The notes: a model not told the origin generated them from the letters alone. A DNA stretch of 19,086 bases from Candidatus Hodarchaeota archaeon (GCA_016840025.1 JAEOTF010000132.1:1-19086); one strand, 5' to 3'. Positions 1-7,456 are shown, counted from the first letter of the stretch. Made by a program: numbers and translations.

Positions 1-237
1 GCAGTATTGAGAAAATTTCTAATCATGATTTATCACATTATTCTAAAAGAAAATTAAAAACAAATTCTCTTGAATAGAGATTTCGTCATTCTTTCGTTAT
101 ACTACTTTGAATTTTTCTATTCTTATTTTTGATACTATAACCACTAAAAGGAACTTTTTCTCCATTGTATACTTTAATTTAGTGGTTATTTGGAGCTGAT
201 GATTGAAAACTGCGCTGTAATACTAATTCAGATTTTC
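1..237. other. AT-rich non-coding stretch with one inverted repeat
   Basis: No convincing open reading frame was found here. It lies 3' of the minus-strand flavin reductase gene. The only clear structure is a 12-bp perfect inverted repeat described separately. Confidence 0.5.
137..189. repeat. 12-bp perfect inverted repeat, 29-nt loop
   Basis: The arms ATAACCACTAAA (137-148) and TTTAGTGGTTAT (178-189) are perfect reverse complements separated by 29 nt. The repeat lies about 50 nt past the stop of the minus-strand flavin reductase gene, so it may act in transcript end formation or as an mRNA 3' hairpin. No clear U-tract follows on the minus strand, so a terminator call would be weak. It could also be a protein-binding site. 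Confidence 0.45.
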
Positions 238-822
238 TTATGGTTGAAATTTCTTACTCTCCTGATATCCCACACCAATTGGCTCACCAATTTTATAATA
301 TCGGTTATCTAATGCGTAGATTATGGGATCTAGTTTTCTCATATCTGCAATTCTTTTACGTCCTTCACTCTCAACAACAAATTCTTCATTGACATAAGCT
401 TGGACAACTTCGCCAATGAAAACTTGTCGATGTCGGATGGAGAACTCTTTGATGACCTTACACTCTAAATTAACAGGACACTCTTGAATCATCGGAGCTG
501 TTTCTAATTCTCCGAAAAAAACATCAAAGAGTTGTGCTTTATCAACATCTTTACCTGAAACTGTTCCACAATAATCAGTTTTTGTAAGTAGTGTAGTTGA
601 TGGAAAATTAATACTAAAAGTTCCGTGTTCAAGAATACCTTGATTTGTATAATGTTCTTGATGGGAAGAGATATAGACAAGAGGGGGATTTAACCCCATA
701 ATACCGACATCACCCAAGGTCTCAAAGTTTGGTTTACCGTGAACTAAAGCACCACCCAAAATAATAGGAATAGGGTAAATAAGTGGAATTTTTCCAAATT
801 TTACTTTCTTTGCTGACGTCAT
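238..822 (-). CDS. Flavin reductase family protein (flavoredoxin-like, FMN-binding split barrel)
   Basis: The 194-residue product has the layout of the flavin reductase/flavoredoxin family, which uses FMN in a split beta-barrel to pass electrons from NAD(P)H or a ferredoxin-like donor. Recognisable parts are the opening strand with PIPIILGGALV (residues 17-27), the segment MGLNPPLVYISS (42-53) that normally contacts FMN, and the strand GTFSINFPS (67-75). The length fits the family. The protein has no signal peptide, so it is presumably cytoplasmic. The ATG follows the upstream glycosyltransferase-like gene by 13 nt, with a GGTG element just before it, so the two are probably co-transcribed. 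The physiological electron partner cannot be told from sequence. Confidence 0.85.
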   Translation of the reverse strand: MTSAKKVKFGKIPLIYPIPIILGGALVHGKPNFETLGDVGIMGLNPPLVYISSHQEHYTNQGILEHGTFSINFPSTTLLTKTDYCGTVSGKDVDKAQLFDVFFGELETAPMIQECPVNLECKVIKEFSIRHRQVFIGEVVQAYVNEEFVVESEGRKRIADMRKLDPIIYALDNRYYKIGEPIGVGYQESKKFQP

Positions 823-835
823 TTTAACACCGTTT

Positions 836-1750
836 CTAATTATTGCTCTTTCTTAGCTGCTCAGTAATCCAGCTCCTCAAGGGTTCTTGTAATGGGATCT
901 TTTCGAATGTTTCCGGCTCTTCAAATCGTGCAGTAACTAAATCATTGATAACTTGAGGGCGGTACTCACTTGGAGATTCATCAAATAAATGTAAAGGGTA
1001 ATTATAAGTGAAGGGAAGTTCTTGAAGTTCTTCTTTTTCTAATGTAGAAAGAATAACACCTGCTAAAACAGCTTGATGGATGAAAATCGAGTATAGTCTG
1101 CTCTTCTGATAAAATCCCTCGAATGCTGGGTCACGATGTAATTCTTTGAATCGCTCCCACCATGATTGAAGTAAACCCTTTTCTGGTCTTACAATCAGAA
1201 ATCCAGCATTAAAGTAAGGGCGAAGGACGTTGCCATCAACATGGGTTTTCATAGGAAAGATTTTCTCTTCAGGCACATTACACTTCTGGTAGACTAATTC
1301 CCAAAATGGGTCTATGGACTCCTCATAAATTGAGCCAACCAAAGTATGATGCACAGGTCGATAACCTAGGTTTTTGTCCTTATTTAATAGCATGTCTTTT
1401 GGTTCGTGAATTATTAACGTGTCAGACCCCATCCAAGCAAGAAATTCACTTTTCCCATTTGCTAATGATTCAGCAGTAGCTGCAGCAAGAACGAATTCGC
1501 TAAATGGATTTCCCATATCTTCAGAATCGGTAGGAAAAGGGATAATTTGAACATCAAGCGATGATAACTTTTTTTTAACTTCTTTGGGGATTTCATGTTC
1601 AGTACTTGGAACTAGAACCCAAATTAGAGAATTGGACAAATTACCAGCAAACTTACGAATACTCGCTGCCTGCATTTGTACGTTGAGATTTAATCCACTA
1701 GCAGAAGCAATACAAGTAAAAATTAATTTTTCCATGATAAACACTGCCAT
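836..1750 (-). CDS. Putative GT-A-fold glycosyltransferase (GT8-like)
   Basis: The 304-residue soluble protein has features of a GT-A nucleotide-sugar transferase. It has a hydrophobic first strand (about residues 8-16), a candidate metal-binding element WMGSDTLII (107-115) where a DxD-like acidic pair would lie, and YFNAGFLIVRP (179-189), which closely resembles the product-side motif of GT8-like enzymes. IHQAVLAGV (224-232) sits where GT8 proteins have their conserved DQ helix. The canonical DxD is reduced to GSD, so donor and metal use are uncertain. A second ATG at 1735 would remove five residues and starts right at the first strand, so it may be the true start. It probably shares a transcript with the flavin reductase gene downstream. 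No donor or acceptor can be named. Confidence 0.6.
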   Translation of the reverse strand: MAVFIMEKLIFTCIASASGLNLNVQMQAASIRKFAGNLSNSLIWVLVPSTEHEIPKEVKKKLSSLDVQIIPFPTDSEDMGNPFSEFVLAAATAESLANGKSEFLAWMGSDTLIIHEPKDMLLNKDKNLGYRPVHHTLVGSIYEESIDPFWELVYQKCNVPEEKIFPMKTHVDGNVLRPYFNAGFLIVRPEKGLLQSWWERFKELHRDPAFEGFYQKSRLYSIFIHQAVLAGVILSTLEKEELQELPFTYNYPLHLFDESPSEYRPQVINDLVTARFEEPETFEKIPLQEPLRSWITEQLRKSNN

Positions 1751-1949
1751 ATTTGATTTCTGAAAGTATCAAAGTTATTAGGGAAGTAAATTTTAGTGTC
1801 CCTACTAATAAATGACTGAAATGCCATTTTTAGTTTGAAGATTGAAAAATGAATATGTGTTAACATTGACATTATATTAGTTAAATCCCAAAACTTGCCT
1901 AAATCCATCATTTGGGACATTTTTCTATCAATTTTCCTTGATAATAGAA

Positions 1950-2285
1950 TTAATTCATAGGAAAAATTGATTGTTCATTTGGCCACGTCCCTGTCCGTTG
2001 ACAAACCCCTAAAATATGGCTACAAATTAATCGATGTTTAAAAAATGGACAATTGCATCTATATGCTCCGTTTTCATATTTTACATGGTAATGTCCGTAT
2101 TTAGGGGAGTGAACTTTATAATAAAACGATTGCCAGCTACCATCATCCTTCTGTTCCCCTTTAACAAACTGAATTCTTTTACTATGCCGTAGATATGTTC
2201 TACTAATCTTGAATTTGTTGCGTACTAACCGATCTTTCCTAATCCATTCAATTATCCATTCAGGAATGTCCGTCATAACAGACAC
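1950..2285 (-). CDS. Small SWIM zinc-finger protein
   Basis: The 111-residue protein ends in a SWIM-type zinc finger of pattern CxC-x8-CxH: Cys77, Cys79, Cys88 and His90, followed by a hydrophobic ILGV helix. SWIM domains bind DNA or proteins and occur in SWI2/SNF2 ATPases, MuDR transposases and small stand-alone archaeal proteins. Here nothing else is attached except a basic N-terminal half with a Trp-rich start (EWIIEW) and a beta-rich middle. The reported start is GTG at 2285; an ATG at 2276 would shorten it by three residues. Neither has a strong ribosome binding site. It stands alone, with about 200 nt before the glycosyltransferase-like gene. Its partner is unknown. Confidence 0.75.
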   Translation of the reverse strand: MSVMTDIPEWIIEWIRKDRLVRNKFKISRTYLRHSKRIQFVKGEQKDDGSWQSFYYKVHSPKYGHYHVKYENGAYRCNCPFFKHRLICSHILGVCQRTGTWPNEQSIFPMN

Positions 2286-2451
2286 ATTTAGAGACTATAT
2301 GTTGGGTCGAAATTAGAGAAATCTCCGATATTAGAATTTCATATTAATACATTAATGAGGAAACTAGAAAATTGATGTTCAACTAATATGCTCATTTTAT
2401 GGAAAACTAATCTTCCATTTAATTTCATTTAGTGGAATAAAGAAATATAAG

Positions 2452-2889
2452 TTAATTTAATGGCTTTGCAGGACTTATTTTTATTACTGGAATTTCTCGG
2501 GTGGTTTTACTTTGATAAGACTCATAGAATTTGCCTTCTTTAATAAATAAAGGCCAAAGCACTTCTTTTTCTTCCTTTGGAGCAATTTCTGCATGAGCCT
2601 GTAATTTATCGCCATTTAATTCGATTTCAACTTGAGGATTAGCCTTTAAATTATAAAACCATGCAGGATGCTTGTCAGAACCTCCATTTGAACCAGTTAT
2701 TAAATAACTACCATTATAATTGACATATAATAACGGTGTAGTTCGTATTTTACCAGATTTACGTCCAACAGTAGTTAATAATAATACATCCATTCCTCGA
2801 AATTTATTCATTCTTTTTCCTTTAGTCCTCCGAAAGATCGAAACGTGAATTTTAGTAAATGATTTTTGAAAAATCTTTCCTAATCCCAT
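2452..2889 (-). CDS. Deazaflavin (F420)-dependent oxidoreductase, Ddn family
   Basis: The 145-residue protein matches the Ddn/FDOR nitroreductase family, small split-barrel proteins that use reduced coenzyme F420 to reduce quinones or nitro compounds. Diagnostic stretches are TTVGRKSGKIRTTPL (39-53), the phosphate-binding part, and SNGGSDKHPAWFYNLKANP (67-85), both highly characteristic. The length is normal for the family. The N terminus is basic and moderately amphipathic, which in some relatives favours membrane association. A GGTGA element lies 5-6 nt before the ATG. The gene diverges from the AAA+ ATPase gene across a 207-nt gap. Its presence suggests the organism makes F420, in line with an archaeal host. 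The substrate is unknown. Confidence 0.88.
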   Translation of the reverse strand: MGLGKIFQKSFTKIHVSIFRRTKGKRMNKFRGMDVLLLTTVGRKSGKIRTTPLLYVNYNGSYLITGSNGGSDKHPAWFYNLKANPQVEIELNGDKLQAHAEIAPKEEKEVLWPLFIKEGKFYESYQSKTTREIPVIKISPAKPLN

Positions 2890-3020
2890 ATTATCACCGA
2901 ATAGAATAAATAAACTTAATATAAGTAACTTCCTACTAAGTTCCAGTGGGGTTTTGATAAAATCCAGATTACACTTCTTTTCAGGTTTTTCAAGTGCCAG
3001 AATTTTTGTTAAATGAATGA

Positions 3021-3054
3021 AATGGTTTGAGTATTCAAAATGGTTTAAGTATAG
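3021..3054 (+). repeat. Imperfect 16-bp direct repeat upstream of the AAA+ gene
   Basis: AATGGTTTGAGTATTC (3021-3036) recurs as AATGGTTTAAGTATAG (3039-3054), an 18-nt period. It lies 43-76 nt before the GTG start of the AAA+ ATPase gene in a divergent intergenic region. The second copy contains a TTTAAGTA element that could serve as a weak TATA box. It may be an operator, but the copies could also be chance AT-rich similarity. Confidence 0.3.
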
Positions 3055-3096
3055 GATTCACTTGGGGATTTCAAAGTCAAGTATTTAACTCCAAGA

Positions 3097-4017
3097 GTGA
3101 TTTTTCAATTGTTCAAAGCTCTTATCCCTAAGATTCAACCAGAGATCGTTGGTAGTGAGCGAGAAATAGAATTAATAATCGCATGCCTGGAAGCAAGGAA
3201 ACATATCTTATTAGAAGGCGCCCCAGGTACAACAAAATCAACTGTACTCAGATTAGTCGCTGAAAGTTCAGGTTTGCCCATGTTTGTTCTCGAAGGGAAT
3301 GCAGATCTTACTCCTGCGAAATTAATCGGCTCTTTTGACCCAGCTATGGTTCTCGAGCACGGAATTAAATCCGAATACTTCATTAAAGGCCCTCTCTTTC
3401 AAGCAATGGAAGAAGGTGGAATTCTATATATCGATGAATTTAACCGAATGGCTTCAGATGCTAGTAATACCCTTATTCGGGCTATTGAAGAAAATGAACT
3501 TGTAGTTCCTCGATACGGTATAATCAAAGCCCATTCAAGTTTTCGAGTTGTTTTAGCCCAAAATCCCTACGATGACGTGGGAGTTGGAAAGATATCACGA
3601 GCCCTCTTTGACCGATTGATACGCGTGCGGATGGAGTACCAGAACGAGAGAGAAGAACGGCTTATCGTGGAGAGAGAAACAGATGGCTTTGTTAACCCCC
3701 AATTGGCTAAAATTGCTGTCCAATTGACTCGTGCAACTCGTCTTCATCCCGAAATCAAACAAGGCGCGTCTGTGCGGGGCGGAGTTGATATGGTTCTTCT
3801 TGCTTCACATTTGGTCGCCATTTCTGATAGTCGGTCTTCTTATGACGTTCTAAGAGATGCTGCTTGTGCTGCTCTTTCAGGAAAGATATGGATTGATCCC
3901 AGTAGCGAAAAGTCAGCGGAAGAAATAATCGAAGAATTACTAGCCCAAATTATGCGTAGACAAGACTTTGGACTTGACAGCCTCGATGACTGGGACCGGT
4001 TATTAAAAAAAAAATAG
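3097..4017 (+). CDS. MoxR-type AAA+ ATPase (N-terminal part of a likely AAA-VWA protein)
   Basis: The product is a MoxR/ChlI-clade AAA+ ATPase. Walker A is GAPGTTKST (41-49), Walker B is ILYIDEFNR (109-117), sensor 1 lies in LAQNP (153-157), and the arginine-finger region is SRALFDRL (167-174). MoxR ATPases work with VWA proteins as chaperones that insert metals or cofactors or remodel complexes. The start is GTG at 3097 with no obvious Shine-Dalgarno element; no better start exists before residue 20, where the conserved domain begins. The frame ends WDRLLKKK-stop, the three lysines lying in a run of ten A (4005-4014). The downstream VWA frame is open across this run, so this stop may not be the real end of the protein. 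No substrate complex is encoded next to it. Confidence 0.9.
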   Translation: MIFQLFKALIPKIQPEIVGSEREIELIIACLEARKHILLEGAPGTTKSTVLRLVAESSGLPMFVLEGNADLTPAKLIGSFDPAMVLEHGIKSEYFIKGPLFQAMEEGGILYIDEFNRMASDASNTLIRAIEENELVVPRYGIIKAHSSFRVVLAQNPYDDVGVGKISRALFDRLIRVRMEYQNEREERLIVERETDGFVNPQLAKIAVQLTRATRLHPEIKQGASVRGGVDMVLLASHLVAISDSRSSYDVLRDAACAALSGKIWIDPSSEKSAEEIIEELLAQIMRRQDFGLDSLDDWDRLLKKK

Positions 4018-4142
4018 ACGACGATGAACCAACAATTATAGTCGACGAAGAAATAGCTATTACCGAAGAAGACGCTGAAGGAGAATTAAAAGCTAAGGGG
4101 ACAGACTTAGAAGGTCCTGAATTTGGATCCGAACAGATTGAA
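4005..4142 (+). other. A10 homopolymer and startless acidic linker: probable frameshift joining AAA+ and VWA
   Basis: The run of ten A covers 4005-4014. In the AAA+ frame it is followed directly by TAG. In the -1 frame, reading from 4014 gives 43 sense codons up to the ATG at 4143, rich in Asp and Glu (for example IDDDEP and VDEEIAITEEDAEGE). That frame has no ATG, GTG or TTG between its preceding stop (3987-3989) and 4143, so this coding-like stretch cannot be translated by itself. An acidic linker between AAA and VWA domains is the known layout of magnesium chelatase subunit D. Possible explanations are ribosomal -1 slippage on A-AAA-AAA, transcriptional slippage, or a miscounted A run (11 or 8 A would restore the frame). 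Confidence 0.7.
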
Positions 4143-4892
4143 ATGATCGGTAGTGTTCTTCTTAGCCTACAAACTGAAGTAAAGAAGAAAATTGTAGATT
4201 GGGCTACGAGATTGATTATTCAAATGACTAGTGAATTGCTCCAAACCAGTCGTAAATTACCTGTATATAAATCTGAAAGACTACGAGGGGATCACTATCT
4301 TGACCTCGATTTGGATGGTACAATGGAAAGCCTATTTGAAGACCCTCGTAATAAAGCGGAAGCAGTTAGAGTGTTTAAACGAGAAAAAAGTGGCCATTCG
4401 GTTTTACTTATTCTCGATACTAGTTTTTCGATGTCAGGTCAGAAAATCGTGATGGCTGCGGCGGCGGCAGCGACGGTTTGTCATCTTTTCGACTCAAAAG
4501 ATATTGCAGTGATTCGATTTGGCACACGAGGGGAAATTCTGAAGCGTTTTGATGAAGACATCTCAGCTGAAACACTTGTAGAGCGTATCTTTACAATGAT
4601 CCCCAAAGGTCTAACAAATATTTATCAGGGGTTAAAAATAGCGTTAGATGAACTCGGGGTTCGTAAACAGGCCAAATACACCGCAATTCTGCTTTCTGAC
4701 TGTGATGTTAATACAGGCAAAACTCCAAGTAAAATTGCTTGGAAGCTTCACGGGTTAAAACTAATAACCATTCCTCCAGAGAACGATTTTATTGCTAATC
4801 TCATTGCACGAGAGACTCGTGGAGAAGTCATCCCTGCGAAAAGAGTAAGAGACATTCCTATCATTTTGAGAAGGATCTTTGAAACCTATTAG
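4143..4892 (+). CDS. VWA-domain protein with complete MIDAS (ChlD/CoxE-like)
   Basis: From the first ATG the product has 249 residues. A helical region with RGDHYLDLDLDGT (48-60) leads into a von Willebrand factor A domain. Its MIDAS is complete: DTSFS (D92, S94, S96), T158 in GLTNIYQG, and D186 in LLSDCDV. This predicts Mg-dependent partner binding, as in ChlD, BchD and CoxE proteins that cooperate with AAA+ ATPases. No Shine-Dalgarno element precedes 4143. The same frame is open upstream to 3990 through an acidic linker, so I think translation enters from the AAA+ frame at the A10 run, giving a 598-residue fusion. If ATG 4143 is a real start, it is instead a conventional MoxR-VWA gene pair. 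Confidence 0.85.
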   Translation: MIGSVLLSLQTEVKKKIVDWATRLIIQMTSELLQTSRKLPVYKSERLRGDHYLDLDLDGTMESLFEDPRNKAEAVRVFKREKSGHSVLLILDTSFSMSGQKIVMAAAAAATVCHLFDSKDIAVIRFGTRGEILKRFDEDISAETLVERIFTMIPKGLTNIYQGLKIALDELGVRKQAKYTAILLSDCDVNTGKTPSKIAWKLHGLKLITIPPENDFIANLIARETRGEVIPAKRVRDIPIILRRIFETY

Positions 4893-4939
4893 TAGACCTT
4901 TTAAGATATGAAATATTACATTAAGAATGAGGATTTTCA

Positions 4940-5146
4940 ATGTCCGTTAAAAATGAGACCTAATGGGTTCACGAGAATCTTCCCGAACTGGTTCAGAAGT
5001 ACGGGGGAAAATGGGTAATTGTCCTTAACCAAAAAGTGGTTTTTGCAGACATTGCATTTGATGTTGTCCTACACTATGGACTCAAAAATCTAAAAGGTAA
5101 AAATTATGTTTTAGAGTGGATTGACTCGGGGGATGCGAAATATTAA
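4940..5146 (+). pseudogene. Broken DUF5678-like small protein gene
   Basis: Reading from ATG 4940, seven codons (MSVKNET) are followed by TAA at 4961-4963. The frame then stays open to a TAA at 5144-5146 and encodes a sequence very like DUF5678 proteins: WVHENLPELVQKYGGKWVIV, then VVFADIAFDVVLHYG and a short C-terminal strand. The typical core is a pair of strands around KWV followed by a helix. There is no in-frame start after the stop before the conserved core. One extra T near 4962 would instead join the ATG at 4953 to the core as MRPN-WVHENL. The gene is therefore either a recent pseudogene or carries a sequence error. DUF5678 function is unknown. It lies 47 nt after the VWA gene. Confidence 0.6.
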
Positions 5147-5256
5147 AGAGAATAATGTATGATAATGATTATTAACGTCAGAACAGACTGATGTGAAAGA
5201 AAAACTCTTGTTGGTTATAAATAAACGGCTTATTCCTTGGAAAAGAACAGAGTTTA

Positions 5257-6156
5257 TTATTCTTTTTTGCGCCGAATATTTGGTACGCATAGCAACAATG
5301 CCGCTGCCGTGAGGATTAGTTCGAAGCCTGGAATAATAGATGAGGAAACGGTAGCATCTTCGGAAGAGCTTCCAGTATCTGGTCCTATGGTGCCAGTGAC
5401 CTCGTACAGGTTGTAGGTATACCAATAACCTCCAGAACCATCTTCCACAATCAACCATACAGAATAATGGCCCGATTCATTAAAGGTTATGGACTCTTTA
5501 CCGATAAGACCAACTTCCCTATCGAGCACAATAGTTGGTTCGAAGAAAAGGGTCTTGTTTGTCGTACCATTATCAAGGAGAAGAGTTATACTCCCAGTAA
5601 AATCAGTCTCGCCCCTATTGGTGACACTAAACTCAATCCAAATTTCATTTCCGACAGTTACATTGAATTCCTGTTCAACCCATAACTCAAGATCCTCAAG
5701 ATCTTCATCATAGACATCAACCCAACTATGGACAGACCAATAACCACCATAGTCATCTTCAGCGATCCCCCATATAGAATAGTGACCCGTCTCATTAAAA
5801 ACAATGGCTCTTTGAGAAACGAGAGTACTACGACGTGCTATCACTATAGCTGACAATGAAGTGAGGGTTTTGTTTGTCATACCATCATCAAGGAGAAGAG
5901 TTACATTCCCGGTGAAGTCAATCTTGCCCTTATTGGTAACATGGAACTTAATCAAAGTTTCTTCCCCAACCATTGCATGGAATTCCAGCTTGAGAGATAG
6001 TTCAAGACTCATAACCGCCATAGGTGTATTCTTCACGGAAAAAATGACCTTAGACGGGGAAATAACAAGAAAAAGGCAAAATAGGAAAAGGTATAACTTG
6101 GGAACCTTCTTAGAAATAGAGACTATGAAAAATTTCCATCGTTTGCACACATTCAT
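5257..6156 (-). CDS. Surface protein with two CARDB-like repeats and PGF-CTERM-like tail
   Basis: Counted from ATG 6156, the 299-residue product has a basic N terminus, a hydrophobic signal segment (about 20-33), and two tandem Ig-like repeats at 51-148 and 156-252 (105-residue period). Each repeat has a VGxExxIxFxVTNxGxxDFTGxxTLLLDxG pattern, as in CARDB-type adhesion modules. A Ser-rich linker follows, then PGFELILTAAALLLC (276-290) and a basic tail. This tail resembles the PGF-CTERM sorting signal cleaved by archaeosortases and replaced by a lipid anchor. Several NxT/NxS sequons suggest N-glycosylation. A TTG at 6195 would add 13 residues, but the ATG gives a more normal signal peptide and an AGGT lies just upstream. 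Ligand and role are unknown. Confidence 0.7.
   Translation of the reverse strand: MNVCKRWKFFIVSISKKVPKLYLFLFCLFLVISPSKVIFSVKNTPMAVMSLELSLKLEFHAMVGEETLIKFHVTNKGKIDFTGNVTLLLDDGMTNKTLTSLSAIVIARRSTLVSQRAIVFNETGHYSIWGIAEDDYGGYWSVHSWVDVYDEDLEDLELWVEQEFNVTVGNEIWIEFSVTNRGETDFTGSITLLLDNGTTNKTLFFEPTIVLDREVGLIGKESITFNESGHYSVWLIVEDGSGGYWYTYNLYEVTGTIGPDTGSSSEDATVSSSIIPGFELILTAAALLLCVPNIRRKKE
5401..6006 (-). repeat. Two 315-bp-period intragenic repeats encoding Ig-like modules
   Basis: The two extracellular modules of the surface protein are also similar as DNA. For example ATCAAGGAGAAGAGTTA occurs at about 5572 and about 5887, a spacing of 315 bp. The two copies correspond to about 5401-5691 and 5713-6006. 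The retained nucleotide identity points to an internal duplication that is not very old. Confidence 0.65.
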
Positions 6157-6195
6157 CACCCAACCTATGTGGTAATTACTAACTAACAAATTCAA

Positions 6196-6554
6196 TATAA
6201 GTCGAAGTTATTTATTAAGCTATTGATGTCTTATATAACAGATGTCAATGTACCTCATCAATGAAGTTCCTTTCCTATTCTTTTGTTATTTTCATTCCAC
6301 TAGTTGTTTTTTTCGCGAATAAACACTATCTCTATACACGGCACCTTATCTCCCGTAGGTGGCTACCACCTTTTTTCCGTCCCGATCTGACCCCTTTTGA
6401 GACCGAACAGAAAAGACAAATAAGGTCTAAGTTTGCTTTTACTATACTTTGAACAGCATGGTCATTATTACCGAGAGATAATGGAAGGAAAGTTCTTCCT
6501 TGAACTGTCTGAGAACGGTATTTCGGTAGCAATAAATTATACCTGTCATTTTCA
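6196..6554. other. Intergenic region between two minus-strand surface-protein genes
   Basis: About 360 nt with no convincing gene. Two overlapping frames of 63 and 66 codons on opposite strands show no recognisable domain. A TATA-like element lies near the left end (6231-6238). The hairpin AGGTGG-CTA-CCACCT followed by six T (6357-6376) faces the plus strand, where no gene is known to need it. Confidence 0.45.
6231..6238 (-). promoter_or_regulatory. Candidate TATA box for the CARDB-like surface protein gene
   Basis: TTATATAA lies 75 nt upstream of the ATG at 6156 on the minus strand. It would place the transcription start near 6205-6210, leaving a leader of about 50 nt. The element is palindromic, so its orientation is ambiguous. 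Confidence 0.35.
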
Positions 6555-7361
6555 TTAACGGGGACGGCTAGCCCAGCTTTTATACCCCCACGTCAAAATC
6601 ACCCCTGTAAGAATAGCTGTAAGTGAAAGATCGATCGTCCTTGTGGTAAGTGAAAGATCGATCGTGCTTGGGGTAAATGAATGATCGGTCGTGCTGACAC
6701 TAGATGTATAATCCGTTGTATTCATTAAAGTTGAATTATATGGATCAACAGCGAGAACACTTCCCCAGTCCTCAGGGAGCGGTTCAGCTATTGGAAACAT
6801 CCCCGAAGCATTAGCAATGAGTGTATAAGAATGACGGGTAATAGGCTGTCGATCACTAGGTAAATTCCAATTTTCATACCCCTCGGCTTGTCCAGTAGTA
6901 AAATATCCGATTTCAGGAATAAATGTATGCTGTCCTGCAGGAAGAGTAAAATTAGTAATAGAACAATTAAGAAAATGAGCATAGACAAACTGACTTGTAT
7001 TGGTAAGCCCACTTGGAAAAGTTCTTGTCGTATAATCAGGGCCCGACAAAGTCCACGTCACGGGAGGTTCCTCTAAACTAATACTTTCATTATCAAAAGT
7101 GACAGAATACGTAACATAACCCATCTCATCAATATATTTGTCATAAATGATGCGTTGGGTAACAGGACGGGCATTCCAATAGCTTAGAAGTACTTTAAAT
7201 CGAACACTGTCCGCATCTATAACTTGAAGAGAAACGTCCACAACTGCAACATGACAGATTCCTTCAACTACAGGGGTAGGGCGAGTAGAAACCGAGAAAA
7301 AAAGAAGGAGATAGACTAGCCCAAAACTAATAAAATACTGCAACCACCCGCGTTGATTCAT
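6555..7361 (-). CDS. Exported, C-terminally anchored protein of unknown function
   Basis: The 268-residue protein begins with a hydrophobic signal or anchor (residues 7-25, YFISFGLVYLLLFF and following). An extracellular beta-rich domain of about 190 residues contains several N-glycosylation sequons (for example NES, NTS, NCS, NFT). A Ser/Thr-rich stalk follows, with repeated TIDLSL units, and then a short membrane segment (about 246-260) with a basic end. This is a type I membrane protein layout common for archaeal S-layer-associated or receptor-like proteins. I recognise no domain. The stalk repeat is visible as three 27-bp units in the DNA. The surrounding genes also encode exported proteins, so the locus appears devoted to the cell surface. 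Confidence 0.6.
   Translation of the reverse strand: MNQRGWLQYFISFGLVYLLLFFSVSTRPTPVVEGICHVAVVDVSLQVIDADSVRFKVLLSYWNARPVTQRIIYDKYIDEMGYVTYSVTFDNESISLEEPPVTWTLSGPDYTTRTFPSGLTNTSQFVYAHFLNCSITNFTLPAGQHTFIPEIGYFTTGQAEGYENWNLPSDRQPITRHSYTLIANASGMFPIAEPLPEDWGSVLAVDPYNSTLMNTTDYTSSVSTTDHSFTPSTIDLSLTTRTIDLSLTAILTGVILTWGYKSWASRPR
6619..6699 (-). repeat. Three tandem 27-bp units in the stalk region
   Basis: Three head-to-tail 27-bp units lie at 6619-6645, 6646-6672 and 6673-6699, each beginning GTAAGTGAAAGATCGATCGT or a close variant. The first two are nearly identical and the third is diverged. Each encodes nine residues of the Ser/Thr-rich stalk of the exported protein. Confidence 0.85.
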
Positions 7362-7456
7362 AATATTTCTAAGGCCATGTTAAGCCATATTAAATTTATC
7401 TAAATTCCTCTAAAATGCCTTTCTAGAAGACATGAATGACCTATATTCCGTAATTC

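Noticed and set aside
1723..1920. 65-codon frame on the minus strand overlapping the glycosyltransferase-like gene start
   Set aside because: It has no domain, lies mostly in AT-rich spacer and overlaps the start of a better gene.
3135..3383. 82-codon antisense frame inside the AAA+ gene
   Set aside because: It is a shadow of the strongly conserved MoxR coding sequence on the other strand.
5111..5458. 115-codon minus frame overlapping the PGF-CTERM-like end of the surface protein
   Set aside because: Out of frame with a convincing gene; its composition (runs of Arg, Trp and Tyr) is typical of shadow frames.
5467..6175. Three plus-strand frames inside the repeat-bearing surface protein gene
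   Set aside because: They mirror the two internal repeats on the opposite strand and have no domain of their own.
6357..6376. Hairpin AGGTGG-CTA-CCACCT followed by six T, a terminator-like element
   Set aside because: It faces the plus strand, where no gene ends just upstream, and the stem is only six pairs.
6261..6532. Two overlapping frames (63 codons plus, 66 codons minus) in the gap between surface genes
   Set aside because: Neither has a recognisable domain or convincing ribosome binding site. The plus frame has a hydrophobic start but nothing else to support it.
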